From Pachyseris speciosa (Eukaryota; Cnidaria; Anthozoa; Scleractinia; Pachyseridae), in contig JAEMWC010000105.1 of NCBI GenBank assembly GCA_016490735.1, positions 1,125,001-1,189,000 on the forward strand: a stretch of 64,000 bases of DNA, in the 5' to 3' direction. The notes beneath the pieces are model-generated. The model was not told where the DNA came from. It did no database searches and saw only the letters and a program-made list of their open reading frames with translations. The stretch's first letter is position 1, and each line of letters opens with the position of its first letter. A program made the translations under genes and the position numbers. Positions 51,931 through 63,542 of this stretch are shown here, piece after piece.

Positions 51931-54700
51931 AAATGTTGTACTGTTCCATTTGGCGGAAGATTATCACCGATTTTTCCTTACAAACGGAATCACGCTCGCC
52001 CATATACAGAATGATAACTTAAAAAATCTCTTACCGTCCACTGTAAAGTTCCTGCGTCAATAAAGAAGCCAACCCGTTGAAATAATTTTCCGCGGTTTAC
52101 AATTCGATTTGCTCAGATCTAACTTTGCTCCCCTTTATTCTGCTTCTTCCTGTTATTTAAGTTGTAGCTCTCCTTGTTTTGCTAAATAGGACCCCAACAG
52201 CTTTCTTATATGCTAACCTTCGCAATGAGCGTTGTGTTCACGCACTAATTCATATAATTCTATTTTCAAATTCACTCGTACGTCACAGTGCGTAGGCGGT
52301 TATTGGCCTGCTTTCAAGAAACAAAATGACTCCTTGTGAGATCGTGTTTCGCAAGCAATGAAAGGGTTTCAGCAGGTCGCGAAATTACACCTGTTTCACA
52401 AATATAAATCCTTTCCGAATATTTTCCGGGTTTTAAAGAAAACTACCTTGTGTCTGCCTAATTTTTATTAGTTTTTAAACTGTTAGTGGGGCGCTTTTGA
52501 AAGCATTGTTTTACTGCCCGTAGCAGGAATTTTCCCCTGCACGTACTTCGTTGTATGGAGAATAAACACAGACTTCCGTCCAATTTATTTAAGTCGTCAT
52601 TCATTGCTGTCCGTTTTCATCAGGAATATATTTTCCGATTTTCAGTCTGAAAATAAAATGATTCACGCGATCTGGAATGACATATTTTTACGGCCTTGAC
52701 GTCCTCAGGGACTGGCTTTGGACTGCCTAATCCTTTCATTTGATTGGTTAAAACAAATAACAAAGACCATAATTATTTTCACATATACCTGGGATCTCAT
52801 TAGCTATCGGCATAACTCACTCCATCCTTTATTTCGTGCCAAATGATGTAATACACTCCAGCTAATATTCATACAGAGTAATACTGGCTACATACGAACA
52901 GTTGTGAGGGAATTGGCAACGGGGTAACATACTTTTCTCACCTTTGAAATAATGGTCAATTCAGTTCAGAGCGTTCTTACATGTATAGAGCGTTGTTGGT
53001 GTTCCTAAAGAGAGAAATGGCGGCCATGTTGGTGTTCCAAGTAAACCTCTGGGAACTGAACTCTACTTTTATGCAAATAACAATATTAAACCAATATTAC
53101 TGACGGACAACAATGCATGATAATAATGTCGGCGAATATCGAATACGGAAACACAACTTCCTGTATGAAACCGCAGCTTATCACAACAAGGCAATTGAGA
53201 CAGTAGACAAAAATTCAATCGTGATTAACGATCTAAAGGAAATAATTTATGAGTTATAAATTAACGTTATAATATTATGCCGGGGGCATGAATGGCCAGG
53301 TAGACTTCATGTCTGTCTCATCCCTCGTATGCATTATCCTTGTCATGTAAAATAAGTGATTTTTCTTTTCTTCAATATGAATTGAACAAAAGTGAACCCC
53401 TTGCTATGTTAGCTCATGTTCAACTGCCCTGACGCGCCTTGGCCCTTATCGTTGATGTGTTTACAATCGTCATGCAAAGGTAAGAGTTGCCTTCCAGGAC
53501 GATCGAAGTGACATCAGTATAGAGGTCTCCCACTCTGCTCGACAGCATTTTTGAAATTCTCTGTCGTTTTTTGCGATTGTCATCTATTATTAAAGTTGGG
53601 ACGGAAGTCGTTAACTTATAACAACTTCCATTTTCTAATAGCTAGAAACATTTTTAGTACGTTTGATCACAACACTGCTGTTCTCTGATGAGAATAATGA
53701 CTTCAAGAATTCTGTCTCGGCCCCTAAGTGCAGATTTAGTCTATTCAAACGTTTGTGCATCGGGCCATATTGGTCACAGTCGAAGACAAAACGGTCTGAT
53801 AAAAACCCGTCCTAGCCTCTAATTAAGTGCATTTAAGGTGGCTCAAAATGATTTCGTTATTTTTAAACACCAACACATCGATGAATCGATACTCCCACAA
53901 TTTTCTGTTTTCTTGAAAATGTTGTCAAAAATATGTCCCAATTTTTAGTTCTCAACAAATTGTGAGGTTATCATAGCAACGGTATAGCCTCTAAGAAACA
54001 CCCGTCCCTTAATTTTGGCTTTGTGTGCCTGTAACTAAAAAACGAGTCGTATTACCCTATTATTATTGAATTGCAATCAACATATGAAGATTCATCTTTC
54101 TGCAAAGCTGTACATGGGGTTCAGAGCCACTTTAAATTATCCAAAAATTAAGGTGGCTCTGAGCCCTATGTACCCTATGTACCGCTGTCACTCCTGTTAA
54201 GACATGCGCAAAAGGGAAAAGCTCTGGGGTCGAGAATGTTAAGCAACGACGACAACAACGGCAACGAAAACGTCATTTCAAAATGTAGCTTCTCGTTATT
54301 GTAACTCTTTCGTGATTTTTCCAACTTGTTTAACTTGTAAAATGTGGGCGAACTATCCTGGAGCTAAATTAGTAAAAACGGTGTTGAAGTTGGGAAAAAG
54401 AAAGAAGAGTTCACCGTCATGCGCTCACGTTCTCGACAAAACCTAAAATTTGTGAGTGAGTTTTTTCGAAGAAAGGGCTTTGACCGACGTTTTTCTTATT
54501 CCATTTTCTTCCCATCCTTGAGATCCATTGAAACACCTGGAAAACTTGGAAGTGAAGGGTTTTATGTTATTTTATTATTAGATTTTTTTTTGACAAAAAT
54601 GCACCATTATTTTTGGTGTTTGATTCCAATATTTATATTTCTTGACAGTGCAGCGAGTTAAAAATGTTGCAAACTGTTTTAAATCGTGCATCGATATCTG
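51931..54700. other. no gene recognised
   Basis: I see no splice-bounded exon, RNA gene or mobile-element ends, apart from a small palindrome at about 54119-54165 (TTCAGAGCCACTTTAAATT against AAGGTGGCTCTGAG) and a CAACGACGACAACAACGGCA-type low-complexity run near 54243. Confidence 0.4.
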
Positions 54701-54708
54701 CGTGCACA

Positions 54709-54797
54709 GTAGGCTCGATTACCAGCCGCTGCTTCGGGAAATGAGTCCGCGCTCATACTCCGGACCCGGGTGAGAGGCGGAAATCGAGCCTACATGC
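54709..54797. repeat. short palindrome GTAGGCTCGAT
   Basis: GTAGGCTCGATTACCAGCCG pairs imperfectly with GCGGAAATCGAGCCTACATG across about 85 bp. It includes a CCGGACCCGGG core. Confidence 0.55.
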
Positions 54798-55020
54798 ACA
54801 GGTCATATACTTTTTCGTGCACGTATTCATGTTCGGAACTTGTCATTTTATACAACCTTTAAAATTTATTCAAAAATTTATAAGGATTGTCGTTAACAAG
54901 TTTTCTATTTATATCCTTTTCTTACAAAGATAAAGGCTATTCTTTGCCCTGAAAGAATGTGCAGAGTCACTGTCACTTCCATATAAAGAGTTGGATTTCG
55001 CCGGAATCACACCTTTTTAT

Positions 55021-56046
55021 AAGAAAAACAACACATAAAGCGGTTATAAACATGGTGAAGCAGTGGATTTTATGAAATCTGACTTGACGTTTCGTATGTC
55101 CCAACATACATTTTCAAAAGTAACCGTTATGAGATTAAACACTATCTATATTCAAAAAGAAATTGCGAGTGATCTGGGTAACACTAAAAATAGCAGTGAC
55201 ATGTTAATAAAGTGACAGCTTGTCACTGGTGAGATTAGCATTCAACGCCGGGTTCAGTTCTTGTATAAACAAGGTTTCTTTTATCTTACAATGGTAATCA
55301 GTTTTTCCTGACGCGAGGATTTCAAAATGATCCCATTTGATATTATGTCCAGTAGTCATAACATGATTGGCAATAGCTGATGTGTGTTCAAGTTTGGAGA
55401 GCGCTTTAAAATGTTCAGTTTTTCTATCCACCAGTCGTCGCTTCGTTTTGCCGATGTAGAAATCATCGCAGTCCCAACAACTTGCTTTGTAAACAACCCT
55501 TGACCTTTGGGAACGATTCAAGCGGTCTTTGTAGGGAAAGAAGCAGTGAAAGAAGGATTTGATCTGCCGACTGTTAACAAAAATAACCTTGAGATTAACG
55601 AATGAATAAAACTTATAAACACAAGATTTAAGGCGTTTCGCGATCTGGTTGCTCTCTAAACGTAAATAAGGTAACACAATGATCAAATCTTTCTTGGGAA
55701 CGGTAGAGATGGGATGTTGGGCTTGTTTCTGTTTTTTTTTTAGAACATCGTTCATGTGAAAATTGATTATTCCCAGAGGGAACCCATTTTGAACCCGGCG
55801 TTGAATGCTAATCTCACCAGTGACAAGCTGTCACTTTATTAATAGTGTTACCCAGATCACTCGCAATTTCTTTTTGAAAAAAGATAGTGTTTAATCTCAT
55901 AACGGTTACTTTTGAAAATGTATGTTGGGACATACGAAACGTCAAGTCAGATTTCATAAAATGCATTGCTTCACCATGTTTATAACCGCTTTATGTGTTG
56001 TTTTTCTTATAAAACTTCGATGGCCGAAGAACAAGAGTCTCTATAA
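55021..56046 (-). mobile_element. 5'-truncated Penelope-like element with inverted 3'-end duplication
   Basis: CACACCTTTTTAT occurs at 55008-55020 and 56047-56059, a 13-bp target duplication bracketing the element. Sense is minus. The 3' portion (end of the GIY-YIG frame plus 3' UTR, 55021-55256) is repeated in opposite orientation at 55793-56011, so both flanks carry AACCCGGCGTTGAATGCTAA, then CTCACCAGTGACAAGC, pointing outward. The right copy lacks an 18-bp segment and has 35 further bases (56012-56046) with a CTTCG/CGAAG hairpin. Confidence 0.8.
55204..55755 (-). pseudogene. C-terminal GIY-YIG endonuclease part of a Penelope-like element
   Basis: The frame of about 183 residues shows VVYKASCWDCDDFYIGKTKR, then LVDRKTEHFKAL, HTSAIANHV, TTGHNIKWD and ETLFIQELNPALN, the order of the GIY-YIG nuclease that follows reverse transcriptase in Penelope-like retroelements. 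The CxxC (CWDC) beside the nuclease is typical. The reverse transcriptase is absent, so this is a dead 5'-truncated copy. Upstream the frame runs into the inverted duplication. Confidence 0.85.
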
Positions 56047-56059
56047 CACACCTTTTTAT

Positions 56060-56748
56060 ATAAACATAAATTAAGGGGTATTGTGGGCTTTTAAATCTTG
56101 TGATCGCGATCTACGCTAGAATAGTATTTAAGATACGAAGTTCACCCTCTGAATTTCACATTTTCTAGAGCTTCTTGATTTAACCTGTGTTATAAATATT
56201 AGGCTCAGTGACCTTGTTGTGTTCTTTGATCAGCAATATATTGTCCTCCTGTGTATTACTTTGCCACGACTCAAGAACGAAATAACTTCGCTCTTGCCTT
56301 CTTCGCGATTTCTATTTGTATAATATAAACTTGTTTGTTGCAGGTGAAAAAACGTTTGACGCTTATCAGCAAATAATGTTGCAGTTGAAATTATTGCAAT
56401 TTTGTTTCTGACACATAATCGTGAAAAACTCGATTATATGTCATTCTGTGACGAAGAACAGCGTAAGAACCAAAGACCTGCCCATATTCAAAAGCACTGA
56501 TTTTAATGTTGAAACCAAAAGGATAATTTAAGGACGAGGTAAGGTTAAACTTAAGTGTTAAGACATTTTATTTACTCTTGCGACTTCCACTCGCCTACGA
56601 CGTTTTTGAAAAGCTTTCTTTTTTGTGTATTACTAGTTCACTAACTGACGTATTGAGAGAGTCTTCTCTACGTTAAAATAGCGTATCAATTTTCCTCGGT
56701 CCGTAGGGTGAGTAAACAATCTGTTTAGTATGGATCCAAGAAAATATT
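56060..56748. other. no gene recognised
   Basis: AT-rich spacer between the Penelope-like copy and the fold-back composite. No open frame, repeat pair or RNA gene that I can support. Confidence 0.4.
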
Positions 56749-59700
56749 ATTACCCGGGCTGCGCGCGTCTCGCGCGGCGCCCGGGTCTAGAACTACCGAC
56801 GGTTCTCGAATTCTTCTTCGTCGTCCAGTATCATCCGCAAATGGCACTTCCGGCGTTTCTGCGCAAGCGCTAACTATTTTTAACAACAGTGATGCCTGTT
56901 GTCACGTATGGGAAAATGTCGATTCATGTTGTGGCTTTTGAAGTCTGAACAAACAATATGTTAAGAGAAGTGTGTATGCGAATGTTTGGAAGTTCAACGG
57001 CGAGAAGAAAGTTTTTAACATGAGTAAACTTAACGGGCAGATGGACTGCCGTGTTTCCCCGTGTCTGCTTCAGTAGACAGCGAGTAGTCTCTAATTTTGG
57101 CGACGGATTGTGGGGGCACGTGCGCGCGCGAAGTTGCGAGGAGACGCGACGCGAGGGGAGCGCCAAAAATTAGAGACTACAGACAAAGGGAGTTTGACCT
57201 TTCACGGCCGAGTGATTCGAGTGTAAATCTCATATCAACAGCAAGAATGATGCCTGTTGTCACGTATCGGAAAACGTCGATTCACCTTGTGTCTTTGAAG
57301 TCTGAACAACTAATATGTTCAGAGAAGTGTCTATACGAATGTTTGCAAGTTCAACAGCGAGAAGAAAGCTTTTAATATGACCAAAATTTAACTCCAGATG
57401 GACTGCCGTGTTCCCGTATCCGCTCCATTGAGATGTACATTTTGTTGAATAACTCAAGTACGGGATATCACACACCCCTGAGACTTTGACAGGTAGTTTA
57501 TTTACCATTTTGCCACAATATCTCAATTTCTGGACTTAAATTTTTGAATGATAAGCGATTATATTTTACAAATGTACTAGCGTCCCTTGAAACTGTCCAG
57601 AAACGTTCCTTTCTTGTGTTTCAAATGACCCTGGATTGACGTATTTGTAAACAGTTTCACTCTGCTAATTAATTTTCTACTCACATTTCACCGAGACTCC
57701 ATTCACATTTATGCGAAAAAATCCAACATCGTTCGATAAGCGTTTCCTTTCTCAAACAATTATCCATCGAAGCGAAAACAAGTGTGCTTAGTTTTTTTTT
57801 TGGAATCAATACACTATTTTTATCATCTTGCATAACGATAAACCTCTGTGGCCTAAAGGTAATTGTTCCTGCCTGTGACGCAGCTAACCCGGGTTCGATG
57901 TCTTTTAGTGGTATATATCACGGGCTTTATTTTTTCTGTTTCTCTTTTTCTTGTTCTTTTAGAAATATTTTTTTACAAGTGTTATAATTATTGTGCTCAA
58001 TGGTTGAGCTGTATTTTAGAGGAATATATGTTGATAGGGGTCTAAAGAAATAGACTCCAACACAAGCTAAACACAATGCGTCCGATGTAATAAAGACAGA
58101 CTTCCCTCTATTCTTTTGTTTAGCACTAAGTTAGGGATACAATACTGTTTTTTGCAAGCCCGGGTTTAGGCTAATTGTAGCCTCTTGTTTTCCGTAGTAA
58201 GAAGAAAGAACGTTTTGTTTAGATCTGTTTAGGATTGAGTTCTAACATAGATCTGTTTCGAAACGAAAAGTGGCGGCCAATTCGCCAAATTTAAACCCGA
58301 AGGCAATATGCCACATGTAGCATCATTTACTCCGTCGGTGAGGTACATTAAAATCCTGAGTAAGTTACTCCGGCATATATGCATATTTTTCTCGACCTTA
58401 GAATGCAAGTTTAGATAGGGCATGACTTGATATTTTTGTCGAATTGAATTAAAGCGAACCCGGATATCAATTTTGGGGGTACGAGAAAGAATGCGCAGGA
58501 ATCTAGTTAGTTCTAGCTGAACAAGAGGCTACAATTAGCCTAAACTCGGGCTTGCAAAAAACAGTATTGTATCCCTAACTTAGTGCTAAACAAAAGAATA
58601 GAGGGAAGTCTGTCTTTCTTACATCGGACGCATTGTGTTTAGCTTGTGTTGGAGTCTATTTCTTTAGACCCCTATCAACATATACTCCTCTAAAATACAG
58701 CTCAACCATTGAGAACAATAATTATAACACTTGTAAAAAATGTTTCTAAAAGAACAAGAAAAAGAGAAACAGAAAAAATGAAGCCTGTGATATATACCAC
58801 TAACAGACATCGAACCCGGGTTAGCTGCGTCACAGGCAGGAACAATGACCTTTAGGCCACAGAGGTTTATCATTATGCAAGGTGATAAAAATAGTGCATT
58901 GATTCCCAAAAAAAACTAAGCACACTTGTTTTCGCTTCGATGGATAATTGTTTGAGAAAGGAAACGCTTATCGAACGATTTAGGATTTTTTCGCATAAAT
59001 GTGAATGGAGTCTCGGTGAAATGTGAGTAGAAAACAAGAGGCTATAATTAGCCTAAACCCGGGCTTGCAAAAAACAGTATTGTATCCCTAACTTAGTGCT
59101 AAACAAAAGAATAGAGGGAAGTCTGTCTTTCTTACATCGGACGCATTGTGTTTAGCTTGTGTTGGAGTCTATTTCTTTAGACCCCTATCAACATATATTC
59201 CTCTAAAATACAGCTCAACCATTGAGAACAATAATTATAACACTTGTAAAAAATATTTCTAAAAGAACAAGAAAAAGAGAAACAGAAAAAATAAAGCCCG
59301 TGATATATACCACTAACAGATATCGAACCCGGGTTAGCTGCGTCACAGGCAGGAACAATGACCTTTAGGCCACAGAGGTTTATCATTATACAAGGTGATA
59401 AAAATAGTGTATTGATTCCAAAAAAAGACTAAGCACACTTGTTTTCGCTTCGATGGATAATTGTTTGAGAAAGGAAACGCTTATCGAACGATGTTGGATT
59501 TTTTCGCATAAATGTGAATGGAGTCTCGGTGAAATGTGAGTAGAAAATTAATTAGCAGAGTGAAACTGTTTACAAATACGTCAATCCAGGGTCATTTGAA
59601 ACACAAGAAAGGAACGTTTCTGGACAGTTTCAAGGGACGCTAGTACATTTGTAAAAACTAATCGCTTATCATTCAAAAATTAAAGTCCAGAAATTAAAAT

Positions 59701-60023
59701 AGTAAATTAACTACCTGTCAAAGTCTCAGGGGTGTGTGATATCCCGTACTTGAGTTATTCAACAAAATGTACATCTCAATGGAGCGGATACGGGGAAAAC
59801 GGCAGTCCATCTGGAGTTAAATTTTGGTCATATTAAAAGCTTTCTTCTCGCTGTTGAACTTGCAAACATTCGTATAGACACTTCTCTGAACATATTAGTT
59901 GTTCAGACTTCAAAGACACAAGGTGAATCGACGTTTTCCGATACGTGACAACAAGTATCATTCTTGCTGTTGATATGAGATTTATACTTCCGAATCACTC
60001 GGCCGTGAAAGGTCAAACTCCCT

Positions 60024-60367
60024 GGTTGTTTACCATTTACATGGGAAAACCGGTTGGTCTACGGTTGCAGTAAATGGTACGCATCAAACACCCAAATGAA
60101 AATTTCCATGAGACGGGCGTGTTCCATTTACACAAACATTCCCAACCATCGGATTTACACAGCGATCGAAGCCGAAAGGCCTGGAACTGGTAGAAATGTG
60201 CAAATGGAACGCACATTTCCGTTTGGAAGTTCCGTTTGGAAATTTTGGACTACCTTTTAAGAAATTCCGTTTTCCCCGGAAATTTTCCGTTTGGGAAGAC
60301 CAAAATAGGCTTTCCATTTACATTCCAACCGAAATTTCCGGATTTTTTTGGTAAATGGTAAACAACC
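60024..60367. mobile_element. nested 344-bp MITE with 3-bp duplication CCT
   Basis: Ends GGTTGTTTACCATTTACATG and GGTAAATGGTAAACAACC, flanked by CCT at 60021-60023 and 60368-60370. Sister copies (for example 12328-12342 inverted: GGGAGTTTGACC) show the uninterrupted site. That confirms both the borders and the single CCT target. Confidence 0.85.
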
Positions 60368-60743
60368 CCTTTCTCTGTAGTCTCTAATTTTTGGCGCTCC
60401 CCTCGCTTCGCGTCTCCTCGCAACTTCGCGCGCGCACGTGTCTTTCGCCCGCCCCACAATCCATCGCCAAAATTAGAGACTACTCGCAGTCTACTGAAGC
60501 AGACACGAGGAAACACGGCAGTCCATCTGGAGTTAAGTTTACTCATTTTAAAAGCTTTCTTCTCGCCGTTGAACTTGCAATCATTCGCATAGACACTTCT
60601 CTTAACATATTGTTTGTTCAGACTTCAAAAGACACAAGGTGAATCGACATTTTCCGATACGTGACAACAGGCATCACTCTGTTAAAAATAGTTAGCGCTT
60701 GTGGATGATACTCGACGAAAAAGAAGAACCGTCGGTAATCTTA

Positions 60744-61067
60744 AGCCGCGGCTACACGAGCGATTTTTTGCTTGCGATGGTGATGCGATTTTTTTGGAAA
60801 ATTGTCGCGTCGCCGGCGCGCGGTGAAAATCACCCGTGTAGCCACCCTCGCACAGGTGATGCGACAGCTCAAAAAATCGCAGAAAAAGAATCGCGAAAAG
60901 TTAAAATCATTCAATTTCTCGCGATTTTTTTCTTGCGATTTTTTACCTGTTGCGTTGCCAGTTCAAGGGTGGCTACATTTGCGATTTTCATCGCGCGCTG
61001 GCGACGCGACAAAATTGAAAAAATCGCATCACCGGCGCGAGTGAAAAATCGCTGTGTAGCCACGGCT
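60744..61067. mobile_element. nested 324-bp MITE with TTA duplication (PIF/Harbinger-like)
   Basis: Ends AGCCGCGGCTACACGAGCGA and CGCTGTGTAGCCACGGCT, flanked by TTA at 60741-60743 and 61068-61070. Sister copies have a single TTA(A) between GTCGGTAG and GACCCGGGC. The interior is rich in TCGCGATTTTTT-type palindromes. An incidental long open frame crosses it and is not a gene. Confidence 0.8.
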
Positions 61068-61627
61068 TTAGACCCGGGCGCCGCGCGAGACGCGCGCAGC
61101 CCGGGTAATGAGGAGGCTATTCATAGACACCAAAGTTGGGAGGCAAAAGGGCAAATATTGTATTCAGAATGTCAAGGGGTAAAAGGTGGAAAGGACATGG
61201 CACCAACAAGTAGCAAAAGTGTAATCACTGTAGTATGGAGTAATGAGAGAACGGTCTAGGATAAATGATCGCGGATTTCTGTTTGGTGGCTAGACCGAGT
61301 TCGAAGTTCTTCAGCAGCAAGTTGCTCGCAAATTTCTGCTCGACAAATACGGCCATATCTAGAACGCGTAAGTTGGATTCAAGAAAGAAATGAAAATTTG
61401 ATACATCTGTTCGCGCTCTCTTGTCACTTGAGAAGAAAAAAATAATGACGCGTTGCTCAGAATTATTACGTTTATTGGAATAATGAAAATGATCAATATG
61501 TTATTTGCGAAATCCATAGAGATAAGCAAATATCCGACAAAAGAGGCAGAAGACAGAAGTGCATGAGCCCAATCTCAACTAAAATCACAAAAAAGGCATA
61601 AAATGGAGAATGAGTTGAGTTTACCTG

Positions 61628-61793
61628 TTGTGTAGCTCGCCTTCGAAGCGCTTTCCCTGATTTTAAACCATGACCGTTTTGTTTCAAGAAAACAGGTGAT
61701 TTCACTTCCATCGGTAGCTTTAATTAGAAAATCTTTCCCTTCCTTGGTCTTGAATCGCTTGATTGACAATTTGTCTACGTACCTTTTGTGTCT
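61628..61793 (-). other. exon-like open frame, unassigned
   Basis: The minus-strand frame reads RFKTKEGKDFLIKATDGSEI, then TCFLETKRSWFKIRESASKA, and meets a donor CAG|GTAAAC at 61627. Upstream (about 61833-61790) another frame reads MFYDIEIDKMRFKDTK before a GTACGT donor. It looks coding, but no partner exons or family could be identified. Confidence 0.3.
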
Positions 61794-61838
61794 TTAAATC
61801 GCATTTTATCTATTTCAATATCGTAGAACATTTTCCAG

Positions 61839-61993
61839 CCCGCGTTCGTCCTCTAGAAAAATTGATTAAAGGCTTTCAAAGAATCCAAGCTTCGGCGAGT
61901 CAAATCTTTGAAAACGTTTCACTTTATCCGTCAAATCTTTTGATAACAATTACCAAGATTGATCAATTTCCTCTCCCCGGATATGGTTATTGA
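61839..61993 (+). other. exon-like open frame, unassigned
   Basis: An acceptor TTTTCCAG at 61831-61838 precedes a frame reading RPLEKLIKGFQRIQASASQI, then FENVSLYPSNLLITITKIDQ, then a TGA at 61991-61993. It resembles a terminal exon but overlaps the neighbourhood of a minus-strand candidate. Only one of them may be real. Confidence 0.3.
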
Positions 61994-62934
61994 TTTTTCC
62001 GAAGAAAATGAAATCGGTGGTCTGTCTATTTTTATGGCTGAATTCAAGCTGAACAAATTTTCATGCCATTTTACTGTCACGCCAGTAAAATATAGTTAAT
62101 GGAACGTGACGCGCGTATCTTTAGGTCTTTTATGGCGGCACAGCTCTCAATAAAACTATTGTGTAGTCAAGCTCCAAAGGTCGCTAAATTCTGAGACTCA
62201 TTGTATATTAGGGTTTAACAGTATAGCTTTGTTACCTTTAGTATTTTATAACGATTCACGGCATTGGCCTAAAATATTAAAGCACTATTCATGGTGATGT
62301 TATTTCACGTGTAATGCCAAGCCGTTCGGTAGTACAGCTCTTTGTACTGGCTATTTTGCAGACGTTAGTCTAGCTATATAAGCTCAAACGAACTGTCCAG
62401 AGTTCACTTTAGTGTTCTGTTGTACAGCGCAGTTAGTACTTGTTGTAAACTATCGTAAATTTTTTCCCTCCCTCCCTCCCTTTGGAGACTGGGTTGGTCG
62501 CATTATGGCAAGTGATTAAACAAGGGTCACTCCTACGTGTTTTGGTTAAGTCTGCGCAGCGACTTCCCCCAAGCTTGTTGACCTCGTTGCTTTGAATATC
62601 GCCTTGCTAACCGATACTCTTGTCCGATCCAGCACGTGCTGTTTTGCATTCAGCTCGTAGTGTTGGGGAGATAAGTGAGGTTCGTTTGTCACGCAATAGC
62701 CGGAAGTCGCACAGGCTAACCTAACGCAAGGCAGTGCTCCCCCATTAACGCCAACTTGTGTTGTTCTTAGTCTTTGCTTAATATGGTGGGTTTTCTTAAG
62801 GAACAGTGACATTAACTTTATTGTAAACGGAACTTATTTAATTCGGCATGCCAGTCAGGCAAGTCAATTATTTGGACATTTTATTGTCACAATCTATTAG
62901 CGGTATATAATTCATTCTTTCCTCCATTTGACAG
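61994..62934. other. no gene recognised
   Basis: Mixed sequence with a CCCTCC repeat near 62466-62480. No supported feature. Confidence 0.4.
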
Positions 62935-63019
62935 TCTTGACTCTGTTTCCGAATGCTTCCCTCCGATTCCATCTCTCATGGGATTAGACGTCGCTGAATT
63001 ACAACTTTTCATTTCATGA
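62935..63019 (+). other. possible terminal exon A
   Basis: After acceptor TTTGACAG (62927-62934) the frame (one base, then 28 codons) reads LDSVSECFPPIPSLMGLDVA, then ELQLFIS and TGA. The entry phase is the same as that of the candidate at 63395. Unassigned. Confidence 0.3.
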
Positions 63020-63149
63020 CTGAGTTTCATTAAAATTTCCTACCTTTTTTTGGATTTATCATGCACCAAGCAGGACACTTTCGATATCGTTGATCCTAAA
63101 CAATTGGTTTTTTTTTTGTTATATAATAGACACAAAGTACACTACTTGC

Positions 63150-63330
63150 AATGATTTACGTCACTTACATTGCGCGGGTACTTATACTACTAACCATACG
63201 ATACTTGGACTATAATTACAATACGTTACCTGTACTGCCTGTACTACTTACGATACTTAGACTACTTACAATACGGTACTTGCTGTACTACTTACGATTT
63301 ATTGACGCTACTTACAAGAGACAGAAAGAA
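63150..63330 (+). repeat. ACTTA-rich low-complexity stretch
   Basis: Loose repetition of CTTACGATACTT, CTTACAATACG and CTGTACTACTTACG over about 160 bp. The open frame through it is a by-product of this composition. Confidence 0.6.
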
Positions 63331-63394
63331 CGAGAAAAAGTAAGGACAAAGGATGCTCACTTTTGATAGAACTTTGTTGTTGCTTTTTTGGCAG

Positions 63395-63542
63395 TAGCGA
63401 TCTCCTTCAGAATAACAAGTCGTTCGTGAAGCCGCAGAAGAAAACGCTCCGGAAATATACTGAGCTCATCCTCGCGCACGCAAGTGTACAAACTATAGTA
63501 TCAGCCCAACAAGAATACTATAATCCAGTGCCTGCCAATTAG
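63395..63542 (+). other. possible terminal exon B
   Basis: A strong pyrimidine tract and acceptor (TTGCTTTTTTGGCAG) precede one base and then SDLLQNNKSFVKPQKKTLRK, YTELILAHASVQTIVSAQQE and YYNPVPAN, ending at a TAG (63540-63542). Composition and acceptor look genuine. The rest of the gene is not identified and could lie upstream or be split by introns. I recognise no family. Confidence 0.4.

Larger units (their letters stand above)
56749..61109. mobile_element. 4.36-kb fold-back composite of the 11897-type unit
   Basis: Left arm 56749-58187 (plus), unique spacer 58188-58521, partial inverted copy 58522-59034 (the unit's 3' 513 bp only), and full inverted copy 59035-61109 enlarged by two nested MITEs. 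Both outer ends are ATTACCCGGGC hairpins, so the composite looks like one giant inverted-repeat element. At 59034/59035 the 3' CTCTTG end of one copy abuts TTTTCTACTCAC inside another, a head-to-tail join. No target duplication flanks the whole. Confidence 0.8.

Noticed and set aside
60699..61259. 186-codon plus-strand ORF
   Set aside because: It runs across a nested MITE and the GC hairpin end of the composite; composition is driven by TCGCGA-rich repeats.
63151..63366. 71-codon ORF rich in Leu and Tyr
   Set aside because: It arises from a low-complexity ACTTA/ATAC repeat and has no splice or start support.
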